DNA of 39,735 nucleotides from Pseudomonadales bacterium (GTDB lineage: Bacteria; Pseudomonadota; Gammaproteobacteria; Pseudomonadales; Pseudohongiellaceae): contig JALRKV010000090.1 of assembly GCA_023254735.1 (NCBI GenBank), positions 1 to 39,735 on the forward strand, read 5' to 3'. Below the pieces are notes generated by a model. It was not told the DNA's origin and searched no databases. It worked only from the letters and a program-made list of their open reading frames with translations. Position 1 is the first letter of the stretch, and every line of letters starts with the position of its first letter. The translations under genes were made by a program, and so were the position numbers. Positions 7,922 to 19,376 of this stretch are shown piece by piece.

Positions 7922-8767
7922 ATGTCAGACGACCAATCACCCCTCGATCCGAGACCAAAATCTTGGATCGATAAAATTGCACATTACTTCTCAGACGAGC
8001 CAACAGACACAAAGAGTCTACTCGAACTCATTCGCAATGCAGAGCAAGACAAGGTACTCGACGCCGATGCGCTAAGCATCATCGAAGGGGCGCTACAGGT
8101 ATCTAGCATGCAGGTGCGAGACATCATGATCCCCCGGACACAGGTGGTGACAGTTCCCTCCGATTTGGGGCTAAACGAAATCATCGAACTAATAACAAAA
8201 GCATCGCATTCTCGATTCCCTGTGATAGGGGAAACTATCGACAATATAGTCGGCATACTGCTTGCCAAAGATCTACTCCCCGCCATGCTGAACCAAAGCA
8301 ATACACGCTTCGACATTAAAGACGTAGTCCGCCCTGCTACCTTCGTGCCTGAGAGCAAAAGACTTAATGTGCTCCTAAAAGAATTTCGCGAAACGCGCCA
8401 GCATATGGCAATTGTCATCGACGAATATGGCAATGTCGGCGGCGTTGTTACCATCGAGGACGTGCTCGAGCAAATAGTCGGTGAGATTGAAGACGAACAC
8501 GACGTGGATGACGACAGCTTTATCAAGAAATTCGACGAGCATAATCACATCGTGAAGGCGCTCACGCCTATCGATGAATTCAATGAGTATTTTTCTACTG
8601 ACTTCAATGAACAGGAATCGGCCACCATCGGCGGCCTGGTTTTACAGCGCTTTGGGCACATCCCTGAGCGCGATGAGACGACTCGCATCGGCAACTTTAC
8701 GATTACCATCCTAAACGCCGATAGCCGGCAGATAAAACTATTAAAAGTGACGACTGAAACGGAATAG
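7922..8767 (+). CDS. corC: CorC-type CBS-domain transporter-associated protein (YbeX)
   Basis: This 281-residue protein has two tandem CBS domains (about residues 55-180, including MQVRDIMIPRTQVVTVP and IDEYGNVGGVVTIEDVLEQ) and a C-terminal CorC/HlyC domain (about 195-281). CorC was linked to Mg2+/Co2+ efflux, and YbeX to ribosome metabolism alongside YbeY and YbeZ. No membrane helices are seen, so this is the soluble form. The ATG at 7922 has AGGAG and GAGAGA upstream and is preferred over a TTG at 7886. It follows ybeY by about 80 bases. In many relatives lnt comes next; here leuS follows after only 140 bases. Confidence 0.93.
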   Translation: MSDDQSPLDPRPKSWIDKIAHYFSDEPTDTKSLLELIRNAEQDKVLDADALSIIEGALQVSSMQVRDIMIPRTQVVTVPSDLGLNEIIELITKASHSRFPVIGETIDNIVGILLAKDLLPAMLNQSNTRFDIKDVVRPATFVPESKRLNVLLKEFRETRQHMAIVIDEYGNVGGVVTIEDVLEQIVGEIEDEHDVDDDSFIKKFDEHNHIVKALTPIDEFNEYFSTDFNEQESATIGGLVLQRFGHIPERDETTRIGNFTITILNADSRQIKLLKVTTETE

Positions 8768-8808
8768 TCGCTCATCGACCAAGCGGAGTCCTGTTTACCG
8801 CGCGCGAG

Positions 8809-8823
8809 CTAAGGTATCCTTAG
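8809..8823 (+). promoter_or_regulatory. Perfect palindrome upstream of leuS
   Basis: CTAAGG, spacer TAT, CCTTAG is a perfect six-base inverted repeat about 85 bases before the leuS start. It lies in the only gap between corC and leuS, where a leuS promoter would be expected. TATCCT at 8815-8820 could be a poor -10 box inside it. It may be an operator or a small mRNA hairpin; no known regulator was matched. Confidence 0.35.
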
Positions 8824-8859
8824 AAGCCGTGGAGGTCATACCCTCACCTACACCTATGA

Positions 8860-11385
<2,526 letters not shown>

Positions 11386-11418
11386 ATCGGCGCCGTTGGG
11401 AGAGTCAGGAGACGCTAT

Positions 11419-11949
11419 ATGCAGTCTTTCACGCACGTAAGTCACTGGCTGCCGAGATGCGGCATTGCATTTGCGCTCACACTTGCGCTCACCGCCTGTG
11501 GGTATAGCCTGCGTGGCAGCGAGCAGGCGACTACCACGCTTTCTCAGATCGACTTAATCACCTCAAGCCCGAGTGACCCTCTGGTTATTGAGCTGACCGG
11601 CGCGCTTGAGGCACTCTCTGTCGATGTTACCGTCACTAGCGACGGTGCGACGCAAGATGCCACCTCGATCGTTTTGAAGGTGGGTGACGAGCGCCTGGAT
11701 CGACGCGCCGTATCGGTCAACTCGCGGGCGCGTGCCGCACAGTACGAACTCTCTCTTAGCACTCAACTCACACTTTCAGTTGCCTCGACAGTCGTCTTGG
11801 ATGCCGTCGAAGTCAGTGTGCAAAGCGAGTATTTTGAAGAGATCGAGAACCTCGCGGGCACTCAGGACGAAATCACGCTTCTCACTCAAGAGATGCGCCG
11901 CAGCCTTGTGCTGCAAATAATTCGGCGCGCTAGCGCAGCGATTCGGTGA
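11419..11949 (+). CDS. lptE: LPS-assembly lipoprotein LptE
   Basis: LptE is the outer-membrane lipoprotein plug of the LptD/E translocon that inserts lipopolysaccharide into the outer leaflet. This 176-residue protein has a signal peptide ending in the lipobox LTAC, with the lipidated cysteine at 27, followed by GYSLRG, the typical start of mature LptE. The rest is a mixed alpha/beta domain. AGGAG stands about eight bases before the ATG. Its position between leuS and holA is conserved in gammaproteobacteria and supports the call despite low family sequence conservation. Confidence 0.9.
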   Translation: MQSFTHVSHWLPRCGIAFALTLALTACGYSLRGSEQATTTLSQIDLITSSPSDPLVIELTGALEALSVDVTVTSDGATQDATSIVLKVGDERLDRRAVSVNSRARAAQYELSLSTQLTLSVASTVVLDAVEVSVQSEYFEEIENLAGTQDEITLLTQEMRRSLVLQIIRRASAAIR

Positions 11950-11959
11950 GGAAGCAAGT

Positions 11960-13000
11960 TTGGAAATAAGCTCCGGACAGCTCAATGCTCAGCTAAGGCC
12001 TCCTAACCGAGCGCTCTACTGGGTGTCCGGCGACGACCCTCTCCTCATGCTCGAAGCGGGCGACGCAATTCGTTCTTTCCTTCGAAAACAGGGTTTCGAA
12101 CAGCGCGACCTATTCCATGTAGATAAAAATTTCGATTGGAATAACTTCTTCCAGCTCACGAGCAGCCTTTCTCTATTCGCAGAAAAACGTGTCATCGAAC
12201 TACGATTCGCTTCCGCAAAGCCTGACGAAGAAGGCAAGAAGGCACTGCAGCATTTTATCGACAATCCGAGCACCGATATCGCAGTCATGATTATCGGACC
12301 GAAACTAGACAAAGCCACCACCTCAACAAAGTGGTTCGCCAACCTTATGGCCAATGCGCTATTAGTTAAAGTTTGGCCACTAAAACGCGAGGAACTTCCG
12401 AACTGGCTTAACACGAGACTCAAAGCTGCCGGAATATCAGCGAGCAGAGACGCCGTCGCGATGCTTGCTGACAGAGTTGAGGGAAACCTGCTTGCGGCAG
12501 TGCAGGATATAGAACGAATAAAGTTAGCCTACGCAGACAATAACGGCACAGCAAAGCAGTTAGAGGCGAGCGATATCGTCGACTTTGTGAACGATAATTC
12601 TCGGCTCACGAGTTTTGACTTAATCGACGCGACGCTTCTCGGGGAGACGAGTCGAGCTCAAAAAATTCTTCAAGGATTGAGAGCCGAAGGTGTGCACCCC
12701 CTGCCGATTCTGGCAACTTTCACGCGCGAGCTCGATAGCCTCTTGCCGATGCTGGCGCAAAAAGAGCAGGGACAAACGAGTGAGGTGATTATGCGAAACG
12801 CACGCGTTTGGTCCAACCGCAAGACTGCGGTAAAAAGTAGTCTGGCTCGCCTAAGCAAATCCGAGGCTTGGCAGTTGCTCCATCACGCACGGTTAATCGA
12901 TGGCGCGATTAAGGGCATGAATCTAGCGAACCCTTGGGACGAACTCAGCCTACTCTCACTCAGACTAAGTGGCGCTTCGCCCACTTCGAAGCGCCGCTAG
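11960..13000 (+). CDS. holA: DNA polymerase III delta subunit HolA
   Basis: HolA is the clamp-loader subunit that opens the beta sliding clamp. The 346-residue protein aligns throughout with the family: an N-terminal region YWVSGDDPLLMLEAGDAIR, a central segment containing the EGNLLAAVQDIERIKL helix, and a C-terminal collar domain. The start is a TTG at 11960; GAGGAA, overlapping the lptE stop, is an excellent ribosome-binding site, and the N-terminus EISSGQLNAQL matches the family start. The spacing suggests translational coupling to lptE. The last codons form a strong hairpin. Confidence 0.94.
   Translation: MEISSGQLNAQLRPPNRALYWVSGDDPLLMLEAGDAIRSFLRKQGFEQRDLFHVDKNFDWNNFFQLTSSLSLFAEKRVIELRFASAKPDEEGKKALQHFIDNPSTDIAVMIIGPKLDKATTSTKWFANLMANALLVKVWPLKREELPNWLNTRLKAAGISASRDAVAMLADRVEGNLLAAVQDIERIKLAYADNNGTAKQLEASDIVDFVNDNSRLTSFDLIDATLLGETSRAQKILQGLRAEGVHPLPILATFTRELDSLLPMLAQKEQGQTSEVIMRNARVWSNRKTAVKSSLARLSKSEAWQLLHHARLIDGAIKGMNLANPWDELSLLSLRLSGASPTSKRR
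12968..12998 (+). terminator. Strong hairpin at the holA stop, between convergent genes
   Basis: GGCGCTTCG (12971-12979) pairs perfectly with CGAAGCGCC (12987-12995) around a seven-base loop. The stem extends outward by a T-G wobble and two more pairs (12968-12970 with 12996-12998), giving about 12 base pairs. It lies in the last holA codons and reaches the first base of the stop, 24 bases from the stop of the convergent M3 peptidase gene. There is no T-run on either strand, but the position suits a bidirectional 3' end structure. Confidence 0.5.
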
Positions 13001-13021
13001 GCGAAAGATTCCTCAGCGTGG

Positions 13022-15148
13022 CTACTGCAGACCTCGTCTAAGCAGAAGCGGCTCGATGGACGCCTCTCTCCCTCTAAAGTCCATAAACAAACTCATAGCA
13101 TCACGGCTGCCACCCTTGGAAAGCAAAGTATTTCTAAAATGGTCACCGTTGGCTCGGAGCAATCCCCCATTCTCTTTAAACCATTCGACGCTGTCGGCAT
13201 CTAGCACTTCGCTCCAGATGTAAGAGTAGTAGCCTGCCGAATAGCCTCCCATAATGTGTGAAAAATAGGCGCTTTTATAGCGTGGGGGAACCTGTCTGAT
13301 ATCCAGTCCAGCCCTAGCCAACGCGTCCGCTTCAAATTGAGGAATCTGATCGGCGCTGGGCACTTCATTGGGCGCCAACTGGTGGAGCGCCTGATCAAGA
13401 ACCGAGGCGGCTAAATACTCCGATGTCGAGAAGCCTTGATTAAATTTCTGGGCCGAAAGCACTTTATCGAGCAGCGCCTGGGGCATGGGCTCTCCGGTTT
13501 CGTAATGTACGGCGTAATTGGCGAGCACTTCCGGCCACGTCGCCCACATCTCATTCACCTGTGACGGGTATTCAACGAAGTCACGAGGTACCGACGTGCC
13601 GGAAAAATACGGATATTCAACATCGGAGAACAACCCATGCAGCGCATGTCCAAATTCGTGGAAAAGCGTCGTCACTTCGTCGAAGGTCAGGAGCGTCTCT
13701 ACACCCTCCGCAGGTTTTGTTATGTTTAGATGATTCGCGACGACGGGGCTGGTTCCCATCAGACCATTCTGCGGCACGTAAGCGTTCATCCACGCACCGC
13801 CGCGCTTAGTAGGACGAGCATAGAAATCGCCGATAAAAATACCCAACTTAGTCCCTGCTGCATCGAATACATCGAAGACACGAACATCATCTTGGTAGAC
13901 CGGCAGATCAAACCTCTCGGCGAAAGTGATTCCGTAAAGCTTCTCTGCAGCAAAGAAAACACCGCGCTTGAGCACATTATCCAGCTCGAAATAGGGGCGT
14001 AGCTGTGATTCATCAAACGCGTAGCGCTGCTGTCGCAGCTGCTCGCTGTAGAACTGCCAATCCCACGCCTCCAGCTCGAAGTCTTCTCCACTGGACTCAA
14101 TTATCTCTTGCAGGTCTTCCGCTTCGCGTCTTGCATTCGCAGCAGCGGGAGGCGCGAGCGAAGCTAGTCGCGCATTAACCGCATCGACCGTGAGCGCCGT
14201 GGCGTCTTCGAGCACATAGTCAGCATGGGTTGGATAGCCTAAGAGATTGGCCCGCTCCGCTCGCAGTCGAAGCACTGTAGACAACACCTGCCTATTATCA
14301 AACTCCCCTCCACGGGTTCCGCGTGCGACGGACGCGCGATGAATCGCCTCTCGAACCTTGCGATTTTGCAGACTACTCAGCGCGGGTTGACCACTCGTGT
14401 TAAGGAGAGGCAATACATATTTCCCGTCATAGCCTCTCTCGCCCGCCTCCTTTGCCGCAGCAACGATGAGCGCCTCATCAAGGCCGGCTAGCTCTTCGCG
14501 AGTGTCGACCACGACAGCCATCGCGTTAACTTCATTGAGCACGTTTTGACTAAACTGTGTCTGCAACAGAGCCAACTCAGCGTTGATCTCTTTTAAGCGG
14601 CGCTGCTGCTCCGGACCGAGCGCTGCGCCTGCGCGGACAAAGTCGGTGTAATACTGTTCAACCAAACGCAGCGCTTCAGCATCCAACCCAAGCTCTGTTC
14701 TACGCGCAAAGACACTCTCAACACGGGCGAATAATTTGGGATTCAAAACAATCGAGTCGTCGTGTGCGGCGAGTTCAGGCGCGATTTCCTGCTGTATTCT
14801 CTGCAGTTCATCGTTGGTGTGCGCGCCCGCGAGCGCGAAAAAGACGCGACTCACTCTATTGAGTAACTGCCCTGAGACTTCAAGTGCCAAAAAGGTATTC
14901 TCAAAACTTGGTGCCGCATCCTGCTCGGCAATCGCCTCCGCTTCAGCCTTTTGCTGCGCCATGCCGGCTCTGAAAGCGGGCAAATAGTGCTCGCTTTTTA
15001 CCCTGTCGAAGGGTGGATACTGAAGATCGAGATCGCTCTCTTCGGCAAAAGGATTAGCCTCAAGAGGAATCGAGATCGTGGTCTGCGCAGCTATGGAGGC
15101 GCTGGTCAAACCTACCGCGATCGCAATACATGCAAGTGATACTTTCAT
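13022..15148 (-). CDS. Exported M3 family metallopeptidase (Dcp/oligopeptidase-like)
   Basis: This is a zinc oligopeptidase of the thimet oligopeptidase/Dcp family with 708 residues. The signature HEFGH lies at 497-501, and a downstream glutamate in VNEMWATWPE would complete the zinc site. The N-terminus (KVSLACIAIAVGLTSASIAAQ) is a signal peptide, so the enzyme should act on peptides in the periplasm. The ATG at 15148 has GAGAGG about ten bases upstream; the open frame continues to 15211 but would bury the signal sequence. Dcp releases C-terminal dipeptides while oligopeptidase A is cytoplasmic; export favours the former, without certainty. It converges on holA. Confidence 0.92.
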   Translation of the reverse strand: MKVSLACIAIAVGLTSASIAAQTTISIPLEANPFAEESDLDLQYPPFDRVKSEHYLPAFRAGMAQQKAEAEAIAEQDAAPSFENTFLALEVSGQLLNRVSRVFFALAGAHTNDELQRIQQEIAPELAAHDDSIVLNPKLFARVESVFARRTELGLDAEALRLVEQYYTDFVRAGAALGPEQQRRLKEINAELALLQTQFSQNVLNEVNAMAVVVDTREELAGLDEALIVAAAKEAGERGYDGKYVLPLLNTSGQPALSSLQNRKVREAIHRASVARGTRGGEFDNRQVLSTVLRLRAERANLLGYPTHADYVLEDATALTVDAVNARLASLAPPAAANARREAEDLQEIIESSGEDFELEAWDWQFYSEQLRQQRYAFDESQLRPYFELDNVLKRGVFFAAEKLYGITFAERFDLPVYQDDVRVFDVFDAAGTKLGIFIGDFYARPTKRGGAWMNAYVPQNGLMGTSPVVANHLNITKPAEGVETLLTFDEVTTLFHEFGHALHGLFSDVEYPYFSGTSVPRDFVEYPSQVNEMWATWPEVLANYAVHYETGEPMPQALLDKVLSAQKFNQGFSTSEYLAASVLDQALHQLAPNEVPSADQIPQFEADALARAGLDIRQVPPRYKSAYFSHIMGGYSAGYYSYIWSEVLDADSVEWFKENGGLLRANGDHFRNTLLSKGGSRDAMSLFMDFRGREASIEPLLLRRGLQ

Positions 15149-15263
15149 TGTCGAGCCTCTCTTTTGATCCGAATTTTTAACTCTCATTGCTCCGCATTTC
15201 CTCATCCGCACCCTTGCGCGGCCTCGGCAAAAAGAGCATTAAATCTATAAGTCGCTTCGTAAT

Positions 15264-15287
15264 TTGGCTTCATCTTAGTGAAGCCAA
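15264..15287 (-). terminator. Nine-base-pair hairpin downstream of the NSS transporter
   Basis: TTGGCTTCA (15264-15272) pairs perfectly with TGAAGCCAA (15279-15287) around a six-base loop. It begins 13 bases past the transporter stop and about 115 bases before the M3 peptidase start on the same strand. It lacks a T-run, so it may be a weak terminator, an mRNA-stabilising stem or a processing site separating the two genes. Confidence 0.5.
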
Positions 15288-15299
15288 TACGTCGTAGTC

Positions 15300-16640
15300 C
15301 TATTGTAAATAAACAATGATGATGGCCGCCGGACAAATAAAACGAATATAGAACGGCCAAACCCTCCAAAAGAAGCCGGACGCCGCTTGCGGTGAACCCT
15401 GCTTAATCTCTTCAAGGATAGCCGAGCGATTCCATATCCAACCGGTGAACAGACAGAAAAACAGCCCCAGCAATGGCTGACTCATTTCAGTAGTTACGGT
15501 GACCACCCATTCGAACAGCAAGTCGAAATTAAACACGATCACGAGCGAAATCACTGCAATTATCGAGCCGAGCAGCATTGCTGCCGCGGGTCTGCGAACC
15601 CCTTGAGACTCAACGACAAACGAGACCGGCACCTCGAGCATAGATATCGACGACGTGAGCGAGGCGATTGTCATCAGCGCGAAAAAGGCGAAAGCGACGA
15701 AGCCGCCGATAGCCCCCATATTGTCGAACAGTGCCGGCAACACTGAAATGATCAGGCCAGGACCGGCGATCAAGCCGCCCTGAGCATCGAAAATCTCAAC
15801 ACCGCTTGCGAGCGCTACATACATGGCAGGTAAAATGAGGAGGCCTGCAAGTACTGCTATTCCCACATCGAGTAGCGCAACAAGACTTCCGATTACAGGC
15901 AGATTTTCGTTCTTGCTAATGTAAGAGCCGTACACGAGCATCGTGCCTACGCCGAGGGACAGTGAAAAGAACGCTTGCCCCATAGCGCTGACGAGAAGCC
16001 CTGGCTTGGCGAAGACAGTAAAATCTGGCACCAAATAAGCGCGCAGACCCTCCATAGCACCCGGCAGCGTAAACACGTAGCCAATTAGCAACACGAGAAT
16101 AAGAACCAAAGACGGCATCAACCGAGTGGCCCACTTCTCGATTCCTTCCTTGACCCCTGCACTAATAATAAAAATAGTCAGTAGCATGAAGCTGATAACA
16201 AAAATTGAATTGCGCAGGATACCGTCAACCGTCAACCAATCTGACAGGGCCTCTAAACCAGCGACGTCTGCAATCGGCTGCAGTAAAAAAGCTAGCATCC
16301 AACCGCTGACAATGGCGTAAAAACTCAGAATAAAGCTCACGGTCACTATGCCTAGTCCGCCTACCACCGAACCAAATAACTTACTCTTAGGACCCGTAGC
16401 GATGGTTCTCAGCGCCGTTACGCCATTAGCACGCGCGTGACGACCTATTATCAGTTCTGCCATCAGTGCGGGATAGGCTAGAGCAAACGCGAGCAAGAGG
16501 TAGGCAAATAGAAACGCTGCACCACCGTTGCTTGCTGCGTTGGTAGGAAACCCCCAGATATTACCCAGACCGACTGCCGAGCCTGCGGCGGCCATGAGAA
16601 AGCCGAATCGAGATGAGAATTCGCCGCGTGGACTCGCCAT
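15300..16640 (-). CDS. Sodium-dependent amino-acid/neurotransmitter symporter (NSS family)
   Basis: This 446-residue inner-membrane protein has about 11-12 hydrophobic segments. It starts with the NSS hallmark FGFLMAAAGSAVGLGNIWGFP, where the unwound first helix binds Na+ and substrate. Family members couple uptake of amino acids or related amines to the sodium gradient; the substrate cannot be deduced. AGGAT lies close before the ATG at 16640. It is on the same strand as the M3 peptidase, upstream of it, so an import-and-digestion link for peptides is possible but speculative. The sodium dependence agrees with a saline habitat, as does the NhaC gene later in the window. Confidence 0.92.
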   Translation of the reverse strand: MASPRGEFSSRFGFLMAAAGSAVGLGNIWGFPTNAASNGGAAFLFAYLLLAFALAYPALMAELIIGRHARANGVTALRTIATGPKSKLFGSVVGGLGIVTVSFILSFYAIVSGWMLAFLLQPIADVAGLEALSDWLTVDGILRNSIFVISFMLLTIFIISAGVKEGIEKWATRLMPSLVLILVLLIGYVFTLPGAMEGLRAYLVPDFTVFAKPGLLVSAMGQAFFSLSLGVGTMLVYGSYISKNENLPVIGSLVALLDVGIAVLAGLLILPAMYVALASGVEIFDAQGGLIAGPGLIISVLPALFDNMGAIGGFVAFAFFALMTIASLTSSISMLEVPVSFVVESQGVRRPAAAMLLGSIIAVISLVIVFNFDLLFEWVVTVTTEMSQPLLGLFFCLFTGWIWNRSAILEEIKQGSPQAASGFFWRVWPFYIRFICPAAIIIVYLQ

Positions 16641-16721
16641 AGATTTTATCCTTTTACACGTTTGCGCTGCTCGTCCGGCAGAATTCGACGCTGTTTGGTG
16701 TTCCTAATTGCTCAAAAATGA

Positions 16722-17681
16722 CTAGGGTTGCTCGTAGGAGTCGAGCAGAAATCGCGCCCTTGCGGGGTCAATTAACTTAAATACCACGTTAGAAATGACA
16801 CTTACCGAACCATTTAAATTCACTTCGAGTGAAGGAATAGTAAACCGACCCACGTTGCTGTCGAATGTAGCTATACCATCGAATGCTGCCTGCCTCGGTA
16901 TAACGCTCTCTTGATTCGCCTGAATCACAAACCCGAGGTCAGACGCTACGGAGCTAAAATTTAAACTAACGATGTCGCTACCGTTATCGATATTGACGCT
17001 CGTAATAAGCAATCCCGTGCCGCTTTCGTAGACGTGAGCAGCAGCGCTAAAACGCTCCGTGACCTCAACGTTCATATAAACAAATGACGAAGGATTGTCG
17101 TAAAACTCTGAGAAATAAGGCGCGCTAGGCGCTTTTGCGCCTAAGTTAACAAAGCGCAGTTCATCGATCGCATCTAGCACTGCCATCCCATCGCCGAGAA
17201 CGGTGCCGAATACGGTAAAGCCGCCGTTGTTCGCATCGAGATTTGCGCTGTTGTCAGCAAGGTTTACAAACCATTGATTAGTCGCGCTGTCAGGATCGCC
17301 ATCGACTTTAGCCATAGCGACGGTGCCACGCACATTAGAGGCACCGAATTCATTCACTACGGTCTCCCCAACAGGAATATCGATCGGCCCTTCGAACAAT
17401 TTGAATCGGTATGCACCGCCCTGAACCACAAAATTATCGACGACGCGATGCAGGTAGGTGCCGTTAAAATCATTGCGATCGACGTAGCCGAGAAAATTCG
17501 CCACTGTAAGGGGCGCTGATTCGTCCAGCAGCTCAATCGAATAGTCGCCAACGCTCGTACTCACCCGTACGATAGTTCCGGCGAGCGACGAGGTGCTGAT
17601 GAAAACGCTGAATAAGACAAAAATCGCGCAGCGCGCGCTAGGCGTAATTTTTGCAGAGCAATAGGTAACGAAATGAGACAT
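16722..17681 (-). CDS. Exported cyclophilin-type peptidyl-prolyl isomerase with extra C-terminal domain
   Basis: The N-terminus is hydrophobic and ends near SSLAGT, a likely signal peptide, so the enzyme should work in the periplasm. A cyclophilin domain follows, with the core motifs YLHRVVDNFVVQGG and NQWFVNLADN and a GFTVFGTVLGDG stretch, catalysing cis-trans isomerisation of Xaa-Pro bonds. The last ~115 residues (from about FSAAAHVYESGTG) are beta-rich and do not belong to the cyclophilin fold; I do not recognise them. The whole is about 319 residues against ~160-190 for a simple periplasmic cyclophilin. The start may be the ATG at 17681 or a GTG at 17690. It is divergent from the Hsp70-like gene. 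Confidence 0.88.
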   Translation of the reverse strand: MSHFVTYCSAKITPSARCAIFVLFSVFISTSSLAGTIVRVSTSVGDYSIELLDESAPLTVANFLGYVDRNDFNGTYLHRVVDNFVVQGGAYRFKLFEGPIDIPVGETVVNEFGASNVRGTVAMAKVDGDPDSATNQWFVNLADNSANLDANNGGFTVFGTVLGDGMAVLDAIDELRFVNLGAKAPSAPYFSEFYDNPSSFVYMNVEVTERFSAAAHVYESGTGLLITSVNIDNGSDIVSLNFSSVASDLGFVIQANQESVIPRQAAFDGIATFDSNVGRFTIPSLEVNLNGSVSVISNVVFKLIDPARARFLLDSYEQP

Positions 17682-17909
17682 AAAATGCACTTAAAGGCTG
17701 AGTGTTAAGAGGTATTGTAACTGCGGCATCGCTATGGCGCTACAGGGTAACAGCTAGACGTAGAATCGCCGCCTTTTTAGGCAAAATATAGAGAGCAGGT
17801 ACGACACTGTGGTATCTTCGCGCCTCGCATCGGCCAGCGCACGCGGTGCCTATTCCTTCACCGCCAAAACAATGAGTAAAGCTCCACTTAAAACGAGTAT
17901 GGATAACCA

Positions 17910-19376
17910 GTGAACACGAATCAGCAGTCTTTCCAACGTGCAGGCGACGAGAACTCGAGCCGGCTTGGTATCGGCATAGACTACGGCACAAGCAATAGCG
18001 CAGCAGCAGTATTCGATGGCGTCAAGGTGACTGTCATTGCCCTAGAGGAAGCGGCTAAGATCATGCCGAGTGCCACTTATATTAACCGCGAGTACCAAAT
18101 AGTCACCGGGCAGGCTGCCATCGAGGAGTATGTCCGCAGTAATACCGGCCGAACGGTCGAGCTTAGCGCAGAGATCCTCGGGGAGGGGCGCACCTCTACC
18201 GGACAAATTGGAGATCACGGCTTGCCCGAGGAAGCCTCAACCTCGCTGATCTATGGACAGTCCCTCGTCGATGGTGGGCAACAGGGGCGCCTCTTTAGAG
18301 GCGTAAAACGATTGTTGGGTAACAACGAGTCACAACGGCTCATGGTGTTCGACAAACCTTTCCGCCTAGTTGCACTCATCACCCCACTGCTACTGCGCAT
18401 ACGCAGAGCAATCGAAGCACAGCTGCCTCCCGGAATAAGCCCGACACCGATTATCGATCACGCCTGCATCGGACATCCGGTTAATTTCGAAGGATCACAA
18501 AGCGATAGGAATCGCGCAGCCCTGAGCGCGCTTTCAGAGAGCTACGGCTACGCGCAATTTACCCGCCAAAGTTTCTATCCGGAACCTAATGCTGCAGCGC
18601 TGAGCTATCTCCACGCTAACCCGCAGCTGCAAACCAAAACGCTCCTAGCTGTCGACTTCGGAGGGGGCACGCTTGATCTCTGCGTCATCAAACATACACA
18701 GGAAGATTTTGAAGTAATAGCGACACACGGCATTGGCTTAGGCGGTGATCATATCGACCAGCTCCTCTTCAGAGAGTTAATTTTCCCTTTACTCGGTAAA
18801 GGTGAACGCTGGCGACGGGCGGGAGAGGACAGGGAAATAGAAACACTCTTCCCCTTCGAAGACTATGAAGATCTTCTGCTCAACTGGGCGGTGAGCTATA
18901 TGCTCAATCAGAATAAATACACGACACCGCTACATCAGAGGATTCAGGAAGGCGACGAGGCTTCGGTAAAATTTCAGCGTCTTTATGACCTCATCAAAAA
19001 TAATCACAGCTACCTCGTGTTCCAATTATTAAAAGAGCTGAAAGCTGACTTATCACGCAAAGAGTCGGCCAGTCTCGACATACCGGAACTCGATATCGAA
19101 CTGACACTAACCCGCGCTCAGTTCGAAAGCATGATCTCAGGGCTAATGGTGAAATTTGAGCAGGCCATCGACGACACGCTCTCTCGCGCAGGAATTGACG
19201 ATAGCGAGATCGAACTCGTTATTCGCACAGGTGGCTCTTCGTTAATCCCTGCGGTGAAGCGCATCCTCGAAGAACGCTTCCCTGCCAAAGTTGTAGAGCA
19301 CGACCCCTTCACGAGTGTTGCTGCTGGTCTAGCAATCGCGGAATACCTGGGTGCGTCGAGTACTGGCGAAACTTAG
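17910..19376 (+). CDS. Hsp70-family protein, YegD-like
   Basis: This 488-residue protein consists of the actin-like ATPase domain. The phosphate-binding loops are GIDYGTSNSAAAVFDG near the start and LLAVDFGGGTLDLCVI in the middle, with an adenosine motif VIRTGGSSLIPAVKRIL near the end. There is no C-terminal substrate-binding domain, so it resembles E. coli YegD rather than DnaK. YegD proteins are chaperone-like ATPases of unclear function. The start is a GTG at 17910 without a strong ribosome-binding site. Its stop overlaps the stop of the convergent DUF6702-like gene. No J-protein or GrpE partner is nearby. Confidence 0.9.
   Translation: MNTNQQSFQRAGDENSSRLGIGIDYGTSNSAAAVFDGVKVTVIALEEAAKIMPSATYINREYQIVTGQAAIEEYVRSNTGRTVELSAEILGEGRTSTGQIGDHGLPEEASTSLIYGQSLVDGGQQGRLFRGVKRLLGNNESQRLMVFDKPFRLVALITPLLLRIRRAIEAQLPPGISPTPIIDHACIGHPVNFEGSQSDRNRAALSALSESYGYAQFTRQSFYPEPNAAALSYLHANPQLQTKTLLAVDFGGGTLDLCVIKHTQEDFEVIATHGIGLGGDHIDQLLFRELIFPLLGKGERWRRAGEDREIETLFPFEDYEDLLLNWAVSYMLNQNKYTTPLHQRIQEGDEASVKFQRLYDLIKNNHSYLVFQLLKELKADLSRKESASLDIPELDIELTLTRAQFESMISGLMVKFEQAIDDTLSRAGIDDSEIELVIRTGGSSLIPAVKRILEERFPAKVVEHDPFTSVAAGLAIAEYLGASSTGET

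Noticed and set aside
7984..8526. 180-codon minus-strand frame opposite corC
   Set aside because: It is Ser/Thr-rich antisense sequence with no plausible domain, while corC on the other strand has clear CBS motifs.
17740..17991. Minus-strand open frame of 83 codons in the cyclophilin/Hsp70 divergent gap
   Set aside because: It overlaps the start of the Hsp70-like gene, has a Cys/Arg/His-rich composition typical of a chance frame, and shows no ribosome-binding site.
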